A DNA stretch of 64,000 bases. Source: Epiperipatus broadwayi. Its lineage: Eukaryota; Onychophora; Udeonychophora; Euonychophora; Peripatidae. The first letter of the stretch is position 1. The number at the start of each line of letters is the position of its first letter. Of this stretch, positions 34,521 to 47,900 are shown piece after piece. The translations under genes and the position numbers were made by a program. The stretch covers positions 1,736,001 to 1,800,000 of the forward strand of contig JAQFVV010006256.1 of NCBI GenBank assembly GCA_028023455.1, read 5' to 3'. Under the pieces are notes generated by a model. It was not told the DNA's origin, made no database searches, and was given only the letters and a program-made list of their open reading frames with translations.

Positions 34521-37500
34521 TAAACAATTTTATTGTCACAGTTTGTATAGAGAAATAACTGATAACAGGAAGACTCATAATATATGACCCCTATACTAAC
34601 ATACGTTTCTGAAAACAATAAGATAAAAGAAAGTGCACAGATAAAGAAAAAAGTGATTATAACATAACAATTATTACAAGAAACAAACCCTCACATATAG
34701 ATGTATACATGTGTATATATGTTCATGGTTTTATAGTAGAATGTATTTAATCAATCTATTTTTTACCATTGTGTTTGTTTTTATCTTTATTTTGCAATTT
34801 GTTAAATCAAATTATTGTTTGAGAAATAAATGTATATTGAGAGAGGATATTCTAGAGTTTTTTCTTGATGTTAAAGTTTTGATATAGATTTTATATTTGT
34901 TTAGTTGCATATATTGTTGCATTGTTTCAATTTAGATTTAGAAAATGTCTTTAAAAGCAAAATATTATATTACACTCTTAAATGACCCTTTCTTAAATAT
35001 TTTAATTCTCTTATATGGAATATTCAAAACTGCTGATGGCAAAACTTAATCACTTTCAATAAGCATGATCTCATTTTAAATGTTCCAGAAACATTAAACT
35101 CTTTAAATGTAATTTAGTTATTTTTATCAACCATTTTTTATAATTGACTGATAGTTGTCATAAATAAAATCATAATATATGATCCAGTGAAGTTATGCTA
35201 TGTAATCTTAAGATTGCTTCTATTGTTACAATAAATTATTTTTTTAAAGAAACAATTTATTTTAATAAATTGTAACAATGTAATCATCCTTAAAATTAAG
35301 AAACACAACTTGATAGGTTCATACATTCAGACAAATTTTAAGTCGTTTGAAGCTAATATATCTCTGTTGTATATAAAAAAAATTTTGGCCATCCCATCAG
35401 GATTTGAAATTTTTTGCTTTTAAACTATAAAAATTGTTCAAACTTTGTTAAGGTACACATTTAAGTATAGATGAATCAGCAGAACAGTTAATCCTTCAGT
35501 CTTCTTATTAACCATTGAACTGCTTTTAAACCTTTATACTGCTTAAGAAGCTCCACTTTCACTTTTTCGATCTATTGAGTAGAGAACACATGTTTTTAAA
35601 AATAAAATTCCTAATAATAAAATCATTAACGGAAATTCAGTTATGATTTTTTTTACTGAATTGAAGAATAAATTTACTCATATCAGCAACAAGCTTCTTA
35701 AAAAATTATATAGACAATGGTATGCCAAGTCTTAACATTTAAATTAGTGATTTTAAGGTTTAGCATAATCACAACCATAAAACAGGCTGCATCACCATAA
35801 TAAAATTTTCACAAACATTGTATTTTGTACAAGTGTATCAAAATAAAATTATTTTTTAAAAACTTCAAATGTTTTATATAACTGATATTATATTCATATA
35901 ATCGTGAATTAAATGCGATGTTCAGAAAGTCATAAAGGCATATGTGTTTTTCAAGCCACAGTTATCCATGATTATTTAGCAACTAATATAATTTTACTTA
36001 ATAATAGGTACTTCAAAAGAATTACCCAATTTTTTTATCAATATATTGGTAATAGGACATAAATTTAAAATTCAGCTATAATTTTAACCTTGATGTATAT
36101 TAATCTCTAATATATCTAATAATATGCACCTATAAGTGCTTGTGTAATATTGACTTTTTTAATATTATGATTTCTAACTATAACATTATTTGTAAAAACT
36201 CATTTGTTTGAGTAGAGATTCATCCAAGTTTTTATAGTGATTTTGATACTTCAAGGTATTCATGATATTTTATTCATTTATTATGCATTAAGGTATTCAC
36301 AACATTCCCCTAAGTATTTTGCTAGAATTCAATAACAACTAACTATTTGTGGTCACAAAACCAACACTATTATTTCTAACTACTTCAGAATATAGCTTCT
36401 TATTTCTGTCAAATTCCATATTTAAAGTCACCAAAACAGAAAACAATCTTTTGTGAATTTTGGTAGAATAACACTATTAAACAAAGATCTTTTTTTTTTT
36501 AAAATGAAGTTTGTGAATTTAATTTTGATGCATAGGCATGATGAAATAAATACAAGTACTGTTATAAAATTATTTTTATTATGTAATTAGCTTTATATAT
36601 ATACATTTAAGAATTCTAATAATAAATGATGTCAATTTTTACCCAAAATAATTGTCACTAAAAGCAGCTATTTCAATCTTAAATTATGATAACTTCTTCC
36701 TTGAAGCTTAATATGAATTTGAAAAGTTTGTGTTAAGCAAAATTTGCTTATTCCATGATTTTACAGTATTTCCATTATTTACTTAACTGATATTTCAGTT
36801 ATTTTTACTATTTATTAACAATCCATCAGACATATTAATTTAGGCATATTTTATTAGACAATTATTTTTAGATTACATTTCTAAATTCTTCAACATTTGT
36901 CAGACAAAGTCCTTAGATAGGAAGCCAAACATGCAATCATTTTCTCAATAAAATTTTTATTACAAATTTTATGATTGTTGATTATCATGCATGATCATAT
37001 TAAGGGCTCTCAGTCTAATAAATGTGACCACAATGCTGTTCAAAAAATAAGATGAAAATATGGTTATATAAATATGCAATCTCATTTTCATTGTTGTTCA
37101 TAAAAATAACCAATGACTCAAGAAGTTCATAATTGAAATAATATTTGTTAATCTTCTTTCTTCTTTTTTAACTTATATGCATTGATTTTATTATTAAATA
37201 TAAGCAATTATATCCCCTTTTTTTATACACTTCTTTAACACAACATCCTGTTATTATTGTTTTATTTGCTTAGTTTTGATTATCCAACAGACTTCATCAG
37301 AACTATAAAATATTTACATATATATAAATGCAATAAAAATAACAAATTTAATATAATTATATTTATATACATCTTAATTTACTGACCAAAAAAGTTACAC
37401 TATAGGATAAAATTTCAAAAAACAGTTATATCAATTTAACAGAGAAAAGCTTGCAGGTAGGTAAATTCTAAGCAATTTAAAAAATTAAAACATTTGAAAA

Positions 37501-39390
37501 ACTATATAATTAAAAATAAAAAGTTGTTAAATAAATGTTATAGAAATATAGAATATAACTATATAAAAAAATTAATTTAATTACAAAATTTATCTTAAAG
37601 GCACAGACTATATACATATAATGAATTGTCTGTAATAAAATCATAAGTTATAATTCAATTATATTAGATAAAATAAAAAAAAAAAACGTTATTTAGTTGA
37701 AATCTCTACTGCATAAAAACAATCTTCTTTTTTTTAATAATATATTACTGACATGTATACTTTCAGATGAGTGCTTTATAATCATGACTAAAAGCATATT
37801 TGTGTACACTCATAATGTGATAAGATTCAAATTTCATACTTTTCATATATCTATATTGCGTTTTTTTGATTGGAAAAAGTAAAGGAATTGGTGATAAGTT
37901 ATTCTGTCTTTATTTTTATTTGCAAAGATATTGTTCTTTATATATAATCTACAAATTTAGACATAAGAGTTAACCAATATCACCAATTATATACATGCTA
38001 AATCTTGTACTAATTTAAATTCATTAATTCTAGATCACAAAATGGAGATTAATCACATTTTCATCTCATACAATATAGAGATAACAAGCAAAGAACAATG
38101 CAAAAGACATTAGCAAAAGTTAATGGAGGTGTAACTTACTACCAACTTTTTAAATTCTTCTAAGAAAAAAATAGAAGTATAGATATATACCAAATATAGA
38201 ATATGAATATTATATTATAAAAGAAGTAAGTGTATGACTATTATACTTTTAGTCTTATATTTTTAATCTTGAATTTAAAACAAATTCTTCAAATGTGTGT
38301 CTGACAATAATTTAATAGCAAAAAAAAAAAAAAAATTTTTTTTTGATAAAGGAATGTTTTTTTTCATATTGTCTTAAAATCTCAACATATTAAATAGCTA
38401 TTTTGGTAATATAAATATTCTAGACAAGTATTTTTTCCCCCAATAGTTTTGTATATACAAAATTTTAATTATAATTTGGCATTTTCTAACAAACTATTTT
38501 GGTATGATCCTGTTGTATAGATCTAATTAGATAAATAATAAAAATCAGAAATAAAATATGCTATAAAATAAAAATAAAAATTAAGGCTTCAATATGTAAA
38601 TTAAAAGTTTATTTTTCTTAATGATTTTTTTTAAAAATAAGACTTGATAAAGCAAAATTCATTAATTTTTTTATAGAGCATTGTTTCTCAAAAATTGGCC
38701 ATTGATAAACTTGTAGATGAAAATATTTGTCTAAATATAATTGTTCATTTTTTTTCTTTAATTCATTGTTTATATGAAAAGTACAAATTTTTTTCTTCTT
38801 AGGTTTGGCTTTCAGCATCCTACCTCTCCCATCTAGATATTTATTTAAACACATATCATAAGAAAAAAAAAACTTCCTGGAGGGATTGCTTGCTCCCTTT
38901 TATATAATAATATGGATTCGCTCACTTTCAAATGAGTGCATTATCAAGGTTATAAAGTTTCTGTATAAAATTTTTAGTTGTATTATACATGGCTTAAAAC
39001 AATATAGTAAAATATCTCATTATTTTATGTATACAGTTTTATTCAAATAAAGCACATGCATTATAAAATATCTAATAAGAGGCACTTGGAAATAAATTTA
39101 TTATGTTTTTGAAATAACTTTTTTTGATAATTAAATGGGAAAAAGTTTTTATTTCTTAATAATAGAAAATAAGAAATAATTATTGAAAACAAGCATAATA
39201 GAATTGAAAGAAAACAGGTTGCACATTTAGCTAAAATATTCTTTTAGATATCATAAAATAGATGACAACATTTCCATATTTTGACTAATTGCAATGTGAT
39301 ATTTTTTTTTTTTTTTTTTATAGCTGAAGAGACTTTGTTTCTGAGACAAAGATTTAATACATATATAAGAAAAATAAAGAGTTATGTAAT
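34521..39390. other. AT-rich stretch without recognisable genes
   Basis: No coding similarity; the Lys-rich frame at 38618-38854 (minus) has no motif I recognise. It holds a short hairpin TGTTACAATAAATTATTTTT and its complement at about 35224-35279, a hammerhead-like fragment at 37273-37300, and a poly-A/poly-T junction at about 38322-38345. Confidence 0.45.
37273..37300 (-). ncRNA. Hammerhead-like fragment related to the 32.7 kb family
   Basis: The minus strand reads GTTCTGATGAAGTCTGTTGG, then ATAATCAAAACTAAGCAAAT. It aligns with the 32.7 kb copy, which has GAAACTAAGCAAAT. Stem II is weak here and CAAAAC fits CpG decay of CGAAAC. A third dispersed member of that family. Confidence 0.4.
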
Positions 39391-39397
39391 GAATTGC

Positions 39398-39501
39398 TTA
39401 TCCAACATATACACTAGATGGGGATTTTATACACAAGCCTTCTGGCATCCATTGATTACTCTGGTTGGCACAGGGTGGCACTACTGTATGGAGAGTTTTG
39501 C
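39398..39501 (+). mobile_element. Hairpin element, left fragment (split by LINE)
   Basis: GGGATTTTATACACAAGCCT through GCACTACTGTATGGAGAGTT to TTTTGC matches the uninterrupted element at 50.16-50.30 kb. The match stops at 39501 and resumes after the LINE at 44867, so this element existed before the LINE landed. Its far left arm is missing or degraded. Confidence 0.75.
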
Positions 39502-39778
39502 ATTGGAAGCAAACGGAGCTAAGTTGAATTTGGATATTTTTAAAATTTGTTTTAGTTCTGTTTTTCTTTACGTGTGAGATTGATCTTTTGAGAGCAGCCA
39601 TATAAAAAATAATTATTGTGAATGAAAATAAAATTGTGATCGAGAGAGTGAGTTATTTGAAAGATTGAAAATTTTTGTGTTTAACTGTCTGAAAGATTTT
39701 CGTTTGCCATTTTAGGATTAGAAGTTTTTTTTTTTTTAAAAAAAGTTGTTCCTGTTGAATGTGTGATAGCGTAAGGAT

Positions 39779-40222
39779 ATTTATAAAAAAGTTGTATCTA
39801 AGTTTAATTTGTTTTACTTAAGTTTGTTACTGAAGGTTTTTTGAATTTAAAATAGGTATTTGTTTTGAGAAAAAAGGCAATGTTTGTTTGGGAGGCCTAA
39901 CATTAGAAGACACGTGGGTATAGTTTTGATCAGGTTTGAGAAAAGTAAAAAAGTTTTTATTTTTCTGTGTAAGTGTGTTTGAAGACTAGGTGAGGTATTA
40001 TAAAGAGGTATTTATAAAAAATTGTATGTAAGTTTAATTCGTTTTAGTTAAGTTTGTTACTGAGAGTTTTTTAAATTTTAAAATAGGCATTTATTTGAGA
40101 TAAAAGGCCTAACGTTAGTAAACACGTGGTTGTAGTTTGATCAAGCTTGGGAAAAAGTAAAAAAGCTTTTTTATTTTTCAGGATAAGGGTGTTTGAAGAA
40201 TAGTAGAGGTATTATAAAGTCA
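39779..40222 (+). repeat. Tandem monomers in LINE 5' UTR (231-bp period)
   Basis: Unit 1 at 39779-40009 and unit 2 at 40010-40222, each starting ATTTATAAAAAA-TTGTAT and ending GAGGTATTATAAAG. Between them they share CTTAAGTTTGTTACTGA and GGCCTAAC-TTAG words. Monomeric 5' repeats can act as promoters in other LINEs; that role is inferred here. Confidence 0.85.
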
Positions 40223-40239
40223 AATATAGAATAGGTGAC

Positions 40240-41237
40240 TTGAAAAATAAGAATATGGATTGCATTTGTGTGGCACAATGTATATACGATCGACAGAAAG
40301 AAGTTAGACAAGCAGTAGTAGAGTGTACAGTGAGTGCTGAGGTGTATCATTTGAAATGTTTGAATAAGAATAGGAAGAATGTAACAGGTTTCTGGATATG
40401 TAGTCAGTGTGTAAATGTGATTAAAGAGGTGAGAAAGTGGTTTTTAAGGATAGGTAGTCTAGAGAGAAAGTCAGAGGAGAGGGAGAAAAATGTAGTTAAG
40501 AAAGATAGGACAGAGTATGGTTTTAGTGGAGTGTCAGAAAATATGGGTGAAGGAAGTAGTAATGCAATGGAGATGGGTAGCCAGAGAATAAGTAAGATAG
40601 AGGAAGAAATGAAGGATGTATAAGTAAAGTTAAAATTGTTAGAGACGAAGTGTGAGGAGGTAAAGGAATTATTGAGTAGAAATGATAAGGAAGAAATGGA
40701 TAAGGAAATTCAGAAGGTGGTAGAAAAGGTTAAAGATGGAGTAGAGAAAGTAAATTATGAGGCAGTATTGATAGGAGATTCACTAATAAGAGAATGTGAG
40801 GATATAATTGCAAGGGAAAATAGAAGCAGGTATGTTTGCCTGGAGCAAAAATTAGTGATGTGACAGATAAAGTAAGAAAGCAAGGTAGTAGAGATGTATA
40901 TGTAATGGTAGGGACAAATAATTTGTTAGAGCCATCAGAGAAAGTAATGGATGAGTATGTAGAATTGATTAGGAATTTGAGAGAGATTAAAGGAAAAGTA
41001 GGAGTAGTGGGACTATTACCAAGATTTGATAAGAGGCATTTGTTAGATAGGGCATGTTCTATAAATGAGAGAGTGAAAAAATTGTGTGAGAGAAATAATG
41101 TTGTGTTTGTGGATGTATGGGATTGGTTTATTGAAAAGAGGGAGTTGTATAGTAAAGATGGTTTGCACTTAGGAAAACAAGGAAGTGAAGTTTTAGGGAG
41201 TCTGATATTTAAAGAATATAATTCAGGAAACCTTTAA
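40240..41237 (+). pseudogene. LINE ORF1: PHD-like finger plus SGNH esterase
   Basis: First ORF, in three open pieces. 40240-40623 holds a PHD-like zinc finger (CICVAQC... VYHLKCL...FWICSQC) with one zinc ligand apparently replaced by Ser (CTVS before AEVYH), followed by a charged Glu/Lys-rich coiled segment. A TAA at 40621 interrupts; the same frame continues at 40636-40863 with the esterase block I IGDSLIR near 40771. A shift near 40835 leads into 40836-41237 with VMVGTNNL (block III) and DGLHLGKQG (catalytic Asp-His block V). Esterase ORF1 proteins occur in CR1/L2-type LINEs and probably aid RNA or membrane handling; the role is unsettled. Confidence 0.8.
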
Positions 41238-41309
41238 AGAGGGGTGGGTTTTTAAATTGTAATATTATCAAAAAAAAAGAAGAATGGAGGGGATATAAGA
41301 AATAAGCAA

Positions 41310-44300
41310 ATGATGGTTGATTTAGATATAAGTGTAGATGTGGAGAGGGAATGGTTTTGTAAGATTAGTGGTAAGAAAGTTTGTTATAAACATAATAAAG
41401 AAGGAAGCAAAAGAATTTATAGAAGAGTAGTTAGGAAAGAAGAAATTGTTAAAATTGGGTTTTTGAATATGCAAGGTGGTAGGAGACCAGAAAAATGGCT
41501 GGAATTAAATAAAGCAATTGAAAATGAAAGGCTTGAGGTATTAGCAGTAGTGGAAACTCATCTAAGAGAAGAAGAAGAACCTATTTTGGAAGAGGTAGTA
41601 TGGCAGGGTATAAACAGAAAAGAAAAAAAGGGGTGGTGGTATAGGTGTTATATTGAAAAAAAATTTTAAATACTGTTAAATGTCAAGAACATTTGTGGTT
41701 TGAAATAAGGTTGGGTAGACAAGAATGGATGGTGGCTGTAGTGTATATCGCCACTGGAGATAGTCAAATTGTAATGGAGTGGAACAATAGTATATATGAA
41801 TGCGTAGTTGAGGATATACAAAGTTTTAAAGAAAAGGGGAAGAGAATAATGGTTATAGTGGATATGAATGGGCATATTGAAGAAATTGATGATGTAGATA
41901 ATAAGAATGGTCAGTTTTTGAAGGAATTTTGTCAAAGAGTAAATTTGAGCATTGGGAATTTATCAAATGTATATGATGGACAATACACATGGTCTAGGAA
42001 TAATATAGTTCACACAATGGATTATGTATTGATAGAGAAAGAAGGAATGAATAAAATTCGAATAATTAAGATGTTTAATAATGAAGAGAGAGTGTGTAAT
42101 AGTGATCATAACTTTATTGTAATAGAAATGATTAGTAATGTGATGGAGGATAGAAATAAAGGTAGAAATAATAGTGAAAGATGTGGATGGAGAGTGAATG
42201 ATAAGAATAAGTTGGAAGAGTATAAAATAAAAGTTGAAGAAACCATGGAGCAGTTGGTTGGGGACAAGTATAAGGACTGGTGTGGTGAAGTAGAAAAAGT
42301 GGCAAATAGGGTTTTAGTCAAGAATATGAAGAAGAATAAAAGGAATAAAAAAATGAGAGTTAGTAAAAGTGTAAAAGAGAGGAAAAAAGCATGCAGAGAA
42401 TATAAGTGTGCTATTAAAAATAAAGAAAGTGAAAATGATATTAATGCTAAATGGGGAAAGTACTTAGAAAAGAAGAAGCTAGCTAAAATGGATAATTATA
42501 GAGAGAGAGGATGAAGTTAAATAATAAATTGGAGGATATTAATAAAAGTGGAAGAGATGGGAGTAAAAAATTTTGGAATTACATTAAAAGGAGAAATGTA
42601 GGGGAAAGAGAGATAGTATTAATAGATGATGAGGGAATAGAATGTAGCTCTAGAGGCAAGCTAGAGAAAATCTTAAATAGATATGTAATGGATATAGAAA
42701 AGATGTTAGATGTGAAGGAATTAGTGATAGAAAACATGAAAGCAGTTAGTAATGGGAATATTAGGTTCACAAAAAATGAATTGAATGAGGCAGGAAAGAG
42801 ATTGAAAAGTGGAAAGGCAAGAGGTTTAGATGGATGGGCAGCAGAGATGGTAATGAATTTAGGGCATAGAGCAAAAGCAAAGTTATTATCATGTTTTAAT
42901 AAGATGGCACAGAAGACAGTTTTTCCAGGTAGTTGGAGTAACACAAGAATAAGATTATTATTTAAAGGAAAGGGTAAGGATCATAGAAAGTTAAATAATT
43001 ATAGACTGATAGCGGTAACATCAGTTTTATATAAAGTTTTCGCATATATGGTAGCTGGAAGAGTTGTAAAATGGATGGAAGAGAATAATGTAGTGGGGAA
43101 ATGCAAGGAGATTTTAGATCAGATAGGCGTATAGGAGATAGTTTGTTTGTAGTTACACAACTTATGGAGATGAGTAGGAATTCAGGTAGATCGTTATAGA
43201 TGAGTTTTATAGATATAGAGAAAGCATATGATAGAGTAAATAGAAATAGATTATGAGTAAGATTAGCCAATTTGGGAATGGATGAAGCTTTAGTAAATAT
43301 TATTAAGAAATTATATGAAAATAATTATTATACTTACCAATTAGGGGATATAGAATCAGTTAAAGTTAAAAATAGAGTGGGTTTAAGGCAAGGATGCCCT
43401 ATGTCACCGATTTTGTTTTTGTTGTTTTTGAGTGAAATGGAAAAAGCAATAGAAAGACTAGGAAGAGAGGTAGATATACCATTAATAGGTGGCAAAGGAG
43501 TATATACTTTGTTGGGTCTTTTTTTTTGCAGATGATATCTTTTTATGTGCAGAAAGAAGAGAAGATATGGATTTTATGTTGAGGACATGTGCAAAGGTGG
43601 GTAAATTGATGGGGATTAAATTTAGTGAAGAAAAATCAAATATAATAATGGTTAATACTGGGGAAAGAGAGGATGTAGTTTTTTTTTATTGGGGGATATA
43701 AAGTTAAGTGTGGTGGATAGATATAGGTATTTGGGAATCATCTTATGTAATCAGGAAAATTGCTTGGTTGAATGGGAGAAAAAATTGGTAAATGAAGCAA
43801 AGAAAAGAAAAGGTTTGGTAAAGAAACTAACAGTATTTTCATATAATAAATATGATGTAGCTAGAACTGTATGGAAGGGAGTTGCAGTAGCAGGATTAAC
43901 ATATGGTAATTATGCATTATGTGTTAGTAAAAGGATTTTAGATTATTTAGAGAAAGTACAAAGGGAAGTAGGAAGACATGTATTAGATGCAGAGACGTGG
44001 ACAGCAAAGGAGGCAATTCAAGGAGAAATGGGATGGTCAAGTTTCTATATGAGATGCAAAAAGTAAAATGAAAATGTTTGGTAGGTTGCAGTTTATGGAT
44101 AGTAAAAGAATAGCCAAAATAGTGTTTAATTGGGTTATGAGTAAAGGGCAGGTAACAAGATGGGTGAGAAAGATAATGCGGTATGCAAAAGATTTGGATA
44201 AATAATTTATATCGGTATACTTATATAAAAGGTGGGATGATTGTGTTAGGAGGATTGTTGAGTGTTATAGTGGCAAGGAATGGGATAAAAGAATAGAAGC

Positions 44301-44669
44301 ATTAATAAAAAATAAGGAGTTGGAGAGATGGAGAAGTAGTATGGAGGGTAAGAAGAGTTTAAATATATATATAGAAGTAAACGGAATATTGGAAGCGAGT
44401 TAATTTATGATAATAGTAAGGAAAGTAGTTTATTGTTTAAGGCTCGAACGGGATCTTTAGCAACAAGAGAATATACATGTAAATGGAAAACTATGGGTGA
44501 TTTAGCATGCAAATTGTGTAAGGAAGGTATAGAAAATATTAGGCATCTGTTGATTGAATGTAAATGCTTGAAAGCAGAAAGGGTACAGATAATGAACTTA
44601 TGGGAGAATAGGTATGAACAAAGTGACAATACAGAAAGTGAGTTATTAGTTTTTATGCTGGGTTTGTAA
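41310..44669 (+). pseudogene. LINE ORF2: APE endonuclease, reverse transcriptase, zinc knuckle
   Basis: Endonuclease: GFLNMQGGRRPEKW near 41458 and AVVETHLREE near 41548; a shift at the A/G run near 41628; then VIVDMNGHIEEID near 41850, YTWSRNNIVHTMDYV near 41985 and NSDHNFIVIE near 42100. RT: LKSGKARGLDGWAAEM near 42805, IRLLFKGKGKDHRKLNNYR near 42955, SFIDIEKAYDRVNR near 43205, GLRQGCPMSPILFLLFL near 43380 and FADDIFLC at about 43525. C-terminus: CKLC (44508-44519) with RHLLIEC, a CCHC-like knuckle. Breaks: shifts near 42505, 43100, the T-run at 43520 and the T-run at 43681; stops at about 43198 (TAG), 43253 (TGA for Trp) and 44204. It nicks DNA and copies element RNA in intact relatives. 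Confidence 0.85.
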
Positions 44670-44847
44670 AAAGATAAGGGGGGTTTAGATTTAAAGGCCA
44701 TAGAGTTAACAAAGATTATGTTGTGGAAATGGGATGGGGCAGAATATGGGAAGACTTAGAGTGGGGAATGGAAAATAAAGTGGCTAACAGGTTTATCTGA
44801 GCATAGTTACTGAGATATTCTTGACTTCGTTTAAGGAGAATCCAAAT

Positions 44848-44865
44848 ACATCACATCACATCACA
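44848..44865 (+). repeat. LINE 3' tail (ATCAC)n
   Basis: Three to four units of ATCAC directly at the 3' junction; short tandem 3' tails replace poly-A in CR1-group LINEs. Confidence 0.8.
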
Positions 44866-44866
44866 G

Positions 44867-44914
44867 CCTGTTTAATAACAGTTATGTACTAGCAAAAGAC
44901 ATGGTGATCATGTG
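44867..44914 (+). mobile_element. Hairpin element, right fragment (split by LINE)
   Basis: CCTGTTTAATAACAGTTATG through GACATGGTGATCATGTGATG continues the element interrupted at 39501; compare 50296-50346. Confidence 0.75.
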
Positions 44915-47900
44915 ATGTTTAATGAAAACTTTAAAAGAAGAAAGAAACATTCAATATTCAACTAGAAATAAAATATTACATACAAACTTTTAATAGTTTG
45001 ACTTATTATTATAATTTTCCAAATTTATGATTAAAGCAACTAAATAACAAACAAAAAGTTATAAGTTTAAAAACAAAAATAGGTTTAATGAATATAAATT
45101 CAAAAGTAAGAAAAGATTAAGTGATTTGTTGCAGCATATTTCTTGAATTGAAGTTCATAATTATCTTATTATTAGCAAAGTCTTTTAGCTTTTTTTTTTT
45201 TTTTAAAAAAAAAATAGTTCCATATAAATTAATGAATTTTTTTTCACATGATAACTTTTTATTGATTAATTTTTACTCTAAAATTTGTTACTTTTATTAT
45301 AAAAACTCTTAATTTAACAACTGAAACAAAGTTAAGTATTAAAAAAATATCGGCTACTCTAATAGTAAAATATTGAACCATGACGCTGAAATAATAGTGT
45401 TTCACTTTTCATAGTAGTTTTTATTTTCAGCAAAAATATTAACTTTTATTGTATTTTACTTCACTTGAAAGCTAAATTTCATGAATAATGAATGATTCTG
45501 TGTTTAAAACATTTTTCAAGGAAGCATTCAATCAGGAGATATTGTGAATATATATATAAGTACATAATGATCATTTTTAATACATGCACGTTAATTTGAA
45601 ATTTTGCGCAGGCGTAACGATGAAAACTTTTTAAATATTTTATTTTTACATGTTCATTGTAAACTAAAAGTTATAAATGTGCCAGTTTTTAAATTATGTT
45701 TATAATTTCTTTAAAAAAAAGATGTTTAAATAATTTTTAAAATAATTTAATATTAGCTTCTAAAAAGAGAGGTTATAAATTATTTAGCTAAATGTCTTGC
45801 TATTTTTAAATTAATTGAAAAGAAAGTTTTTTTTTTTTTATGTAAACAAAACTTACTTATAGTGTGAATTATTGATTCAAAGTTGTAATTTGAACTACAA
45901 TTCTATTATTATTAATATAAATAAAACAAAGATAATAAAAATCATATGATATTTCATTTACTGATTAAAAGTTTATACAAAAGAAACTTTCATTCAAAAA
46001 GGTCATTGATACAATTATTCCTAAGATAGCAGTAAAAGACAAATATTAAGCTAATTATTAATATGCATGTGGGAATCCTACCGTGCACATACCCGGTTAC
46101 TATATAGATTAGATACATTCATTTTCTAAGCAAGCTTAGAAAACCACGAAGCATCCAACTATTGATTGATAAATTGGTGTCTAACGGATTTTACTATTAC
46201 AACCCTAAATAAAATTGATATGGTGTTATTGTAATATTTACTATTTTTCTGCAGAAAGGATCTGGAAAGACTTTGTTTGCAGTTATCTAGTTGAAGACTG
46301 TCTTATTTTATTTTTAGTTATTTACTAAAAAAGTATTGTATAAATATATAAAATCAATATTTAAAGTGAAAACTACATTAACATATGGAAAAATATTTAG
46401 GAATGTTCTCACTTTTAATTCTTCTGTGATTTCTATAATGAAATCAAGTAATCACAATACATTATATATATTCTTATTCTAAATAAAGTAATCTATATTA
46501 GTCAATCATGATCAATTTTTTTAATCCATCAAAAATTCTATTTTGGAGCCATTATTAAGTATATATCCAAATAAAACTTAATCTAATACTTTCTCTGGTT
46601 GTCTAAGTATTTTTGCAAGACAAAAAAAAAAGAAGCTTAGTTTTTAGTTAAACTTTATACATGATGATTTACAAATATATTTATTTTTATTATCAGACAT
46701 ATAATTTATTAATAAAATATATTCTTTGAAATATTTTTTTGTAAACTGTTTTTTTTTTAAAATAACATGTATAAAAATTTTTATTTCCTGTTTTTACATA
46801 ATTTAGAATATTTATTTGATAATCAAAAGTATACCTAATTCATTCTTTGATTATTTTTAATTATTGTAATTTGTACATTATATCTGGATCATAATAAATG
46901 TTTTACAATTATAAATATCCTGCATAATTTAATGCACTGGTAGGGTAGTAGATTGTGGAAATCAAAGTTTATGGATCAGTCATCTCTATCACTTCTGGTG
47001 CTCAAATTTTTTATGAACTTCTGAGCAATAAAACCATAGGATTATTTTTTATTTTATAGGTATGTGTTAAAATGGTAAATACTATGATGCATTATTTTAA
47101 GCATAATAATGAGGTATTCTATTTTTTAATTATCTTTACATGATTTCAAACCAACTGTATTCATTTACTAATAAACATGAATGGTGGGTCGTGTACCTTA
47201 TATATTACATATATTGATACAGGTATAAAATAAACCTGTATTTCAGTTATTAATAAAGATGATTATAAATATCCATTTACTCAAAGATAAGTGCAGAGCC
47301 ACTATGTGATTAAGAGGCCACTTTTATGCAAGATAAATTTCAGTGCCCCTAGTCCCATGAACAGAACTGACCTGAGGGTGTGCAATGGCATAAAACCTAA
47401 CATTTATCAAAACCTAGGGATCTGCGTGATCTATGTCTTTTACAAAACTCAAAAAATAAAACATTTTATATGTTAAGTGAAAGTATATTTTCTTTTTTTA
47501 CCAAAATCCTGTAACTTGTAGGCTCTACAATGAATATCACATATGAAGTAATATAATTGTAGAAGCATTGATTAGAAGTTACACAGATTTTTCAGTTATG
47601 TATAACATGTATATCTAATTGTTTTCCAATGTTCTGGTCATGTTAATGTGAAATTGCGTAGATCAAAAGAAATTCTCATCATCAGCATTTTAATCTATTG
47701 AATCAGAAGTTCACAAAAAATAAATAAAAATAAATTAATATGATGTTATTCATAATTTGAAGAAAATGAAATATATTTTTTTGCATTATATATATTTTAT
47801 TTTGTTTGCTTAAATATTAATTCAAAATCATATTTATAACAAATAAATAATTATTTATTCATTATTAGTACCAATGTTTTTTTTCATTTGAAAAAGATTT

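Larger units (their letters stand above)
39502..44865 (+). mobile_element. CR1-group LINE, probably full length, nested insertion
   Basis: A non-LTR retrotransposon of about 5.36 kb with 5' UTR, two ORFs and a short-repeat 3' tail. Boundaries are fixed by comparison with the uninterrupted host repeat at 50.26-50.35 kb: GAGAGTTTTGC | CTGTTTAATAAC is split exactly here, with at most a 2-bp duplication (GC). The 3' end is (ATCAC)n, as expected for this LINE group. The first ORF carries a PHD-like finger and an SGNH esterase, the second an APE endonuclease, RT and C-terminal Cys/His knuckle. The plus strand is strongly purine-rich. Several single-base shifts at homopolymers and a few stops inactivate it, but the copy is young compared with the other elements. 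Confidence 0.85.

Noticed and set aside
38618-38854. Lys-rich minus-strand frame, possible exon
   Set aside because: No recognisable domain and A-rich composition explains it; splice sites were not convincing.
39323-39352. CTGAAGA near 39.3 kb as a hammerhead core
   Set aside because: The following hairpin is not placed right after the box and no GAAA-like motif follows stem II.
47291-47476. Frame in a less AT-rich patch, possible exon
   Set aside because: No family similarity and no clear splice signals; left as unexplained sequence.
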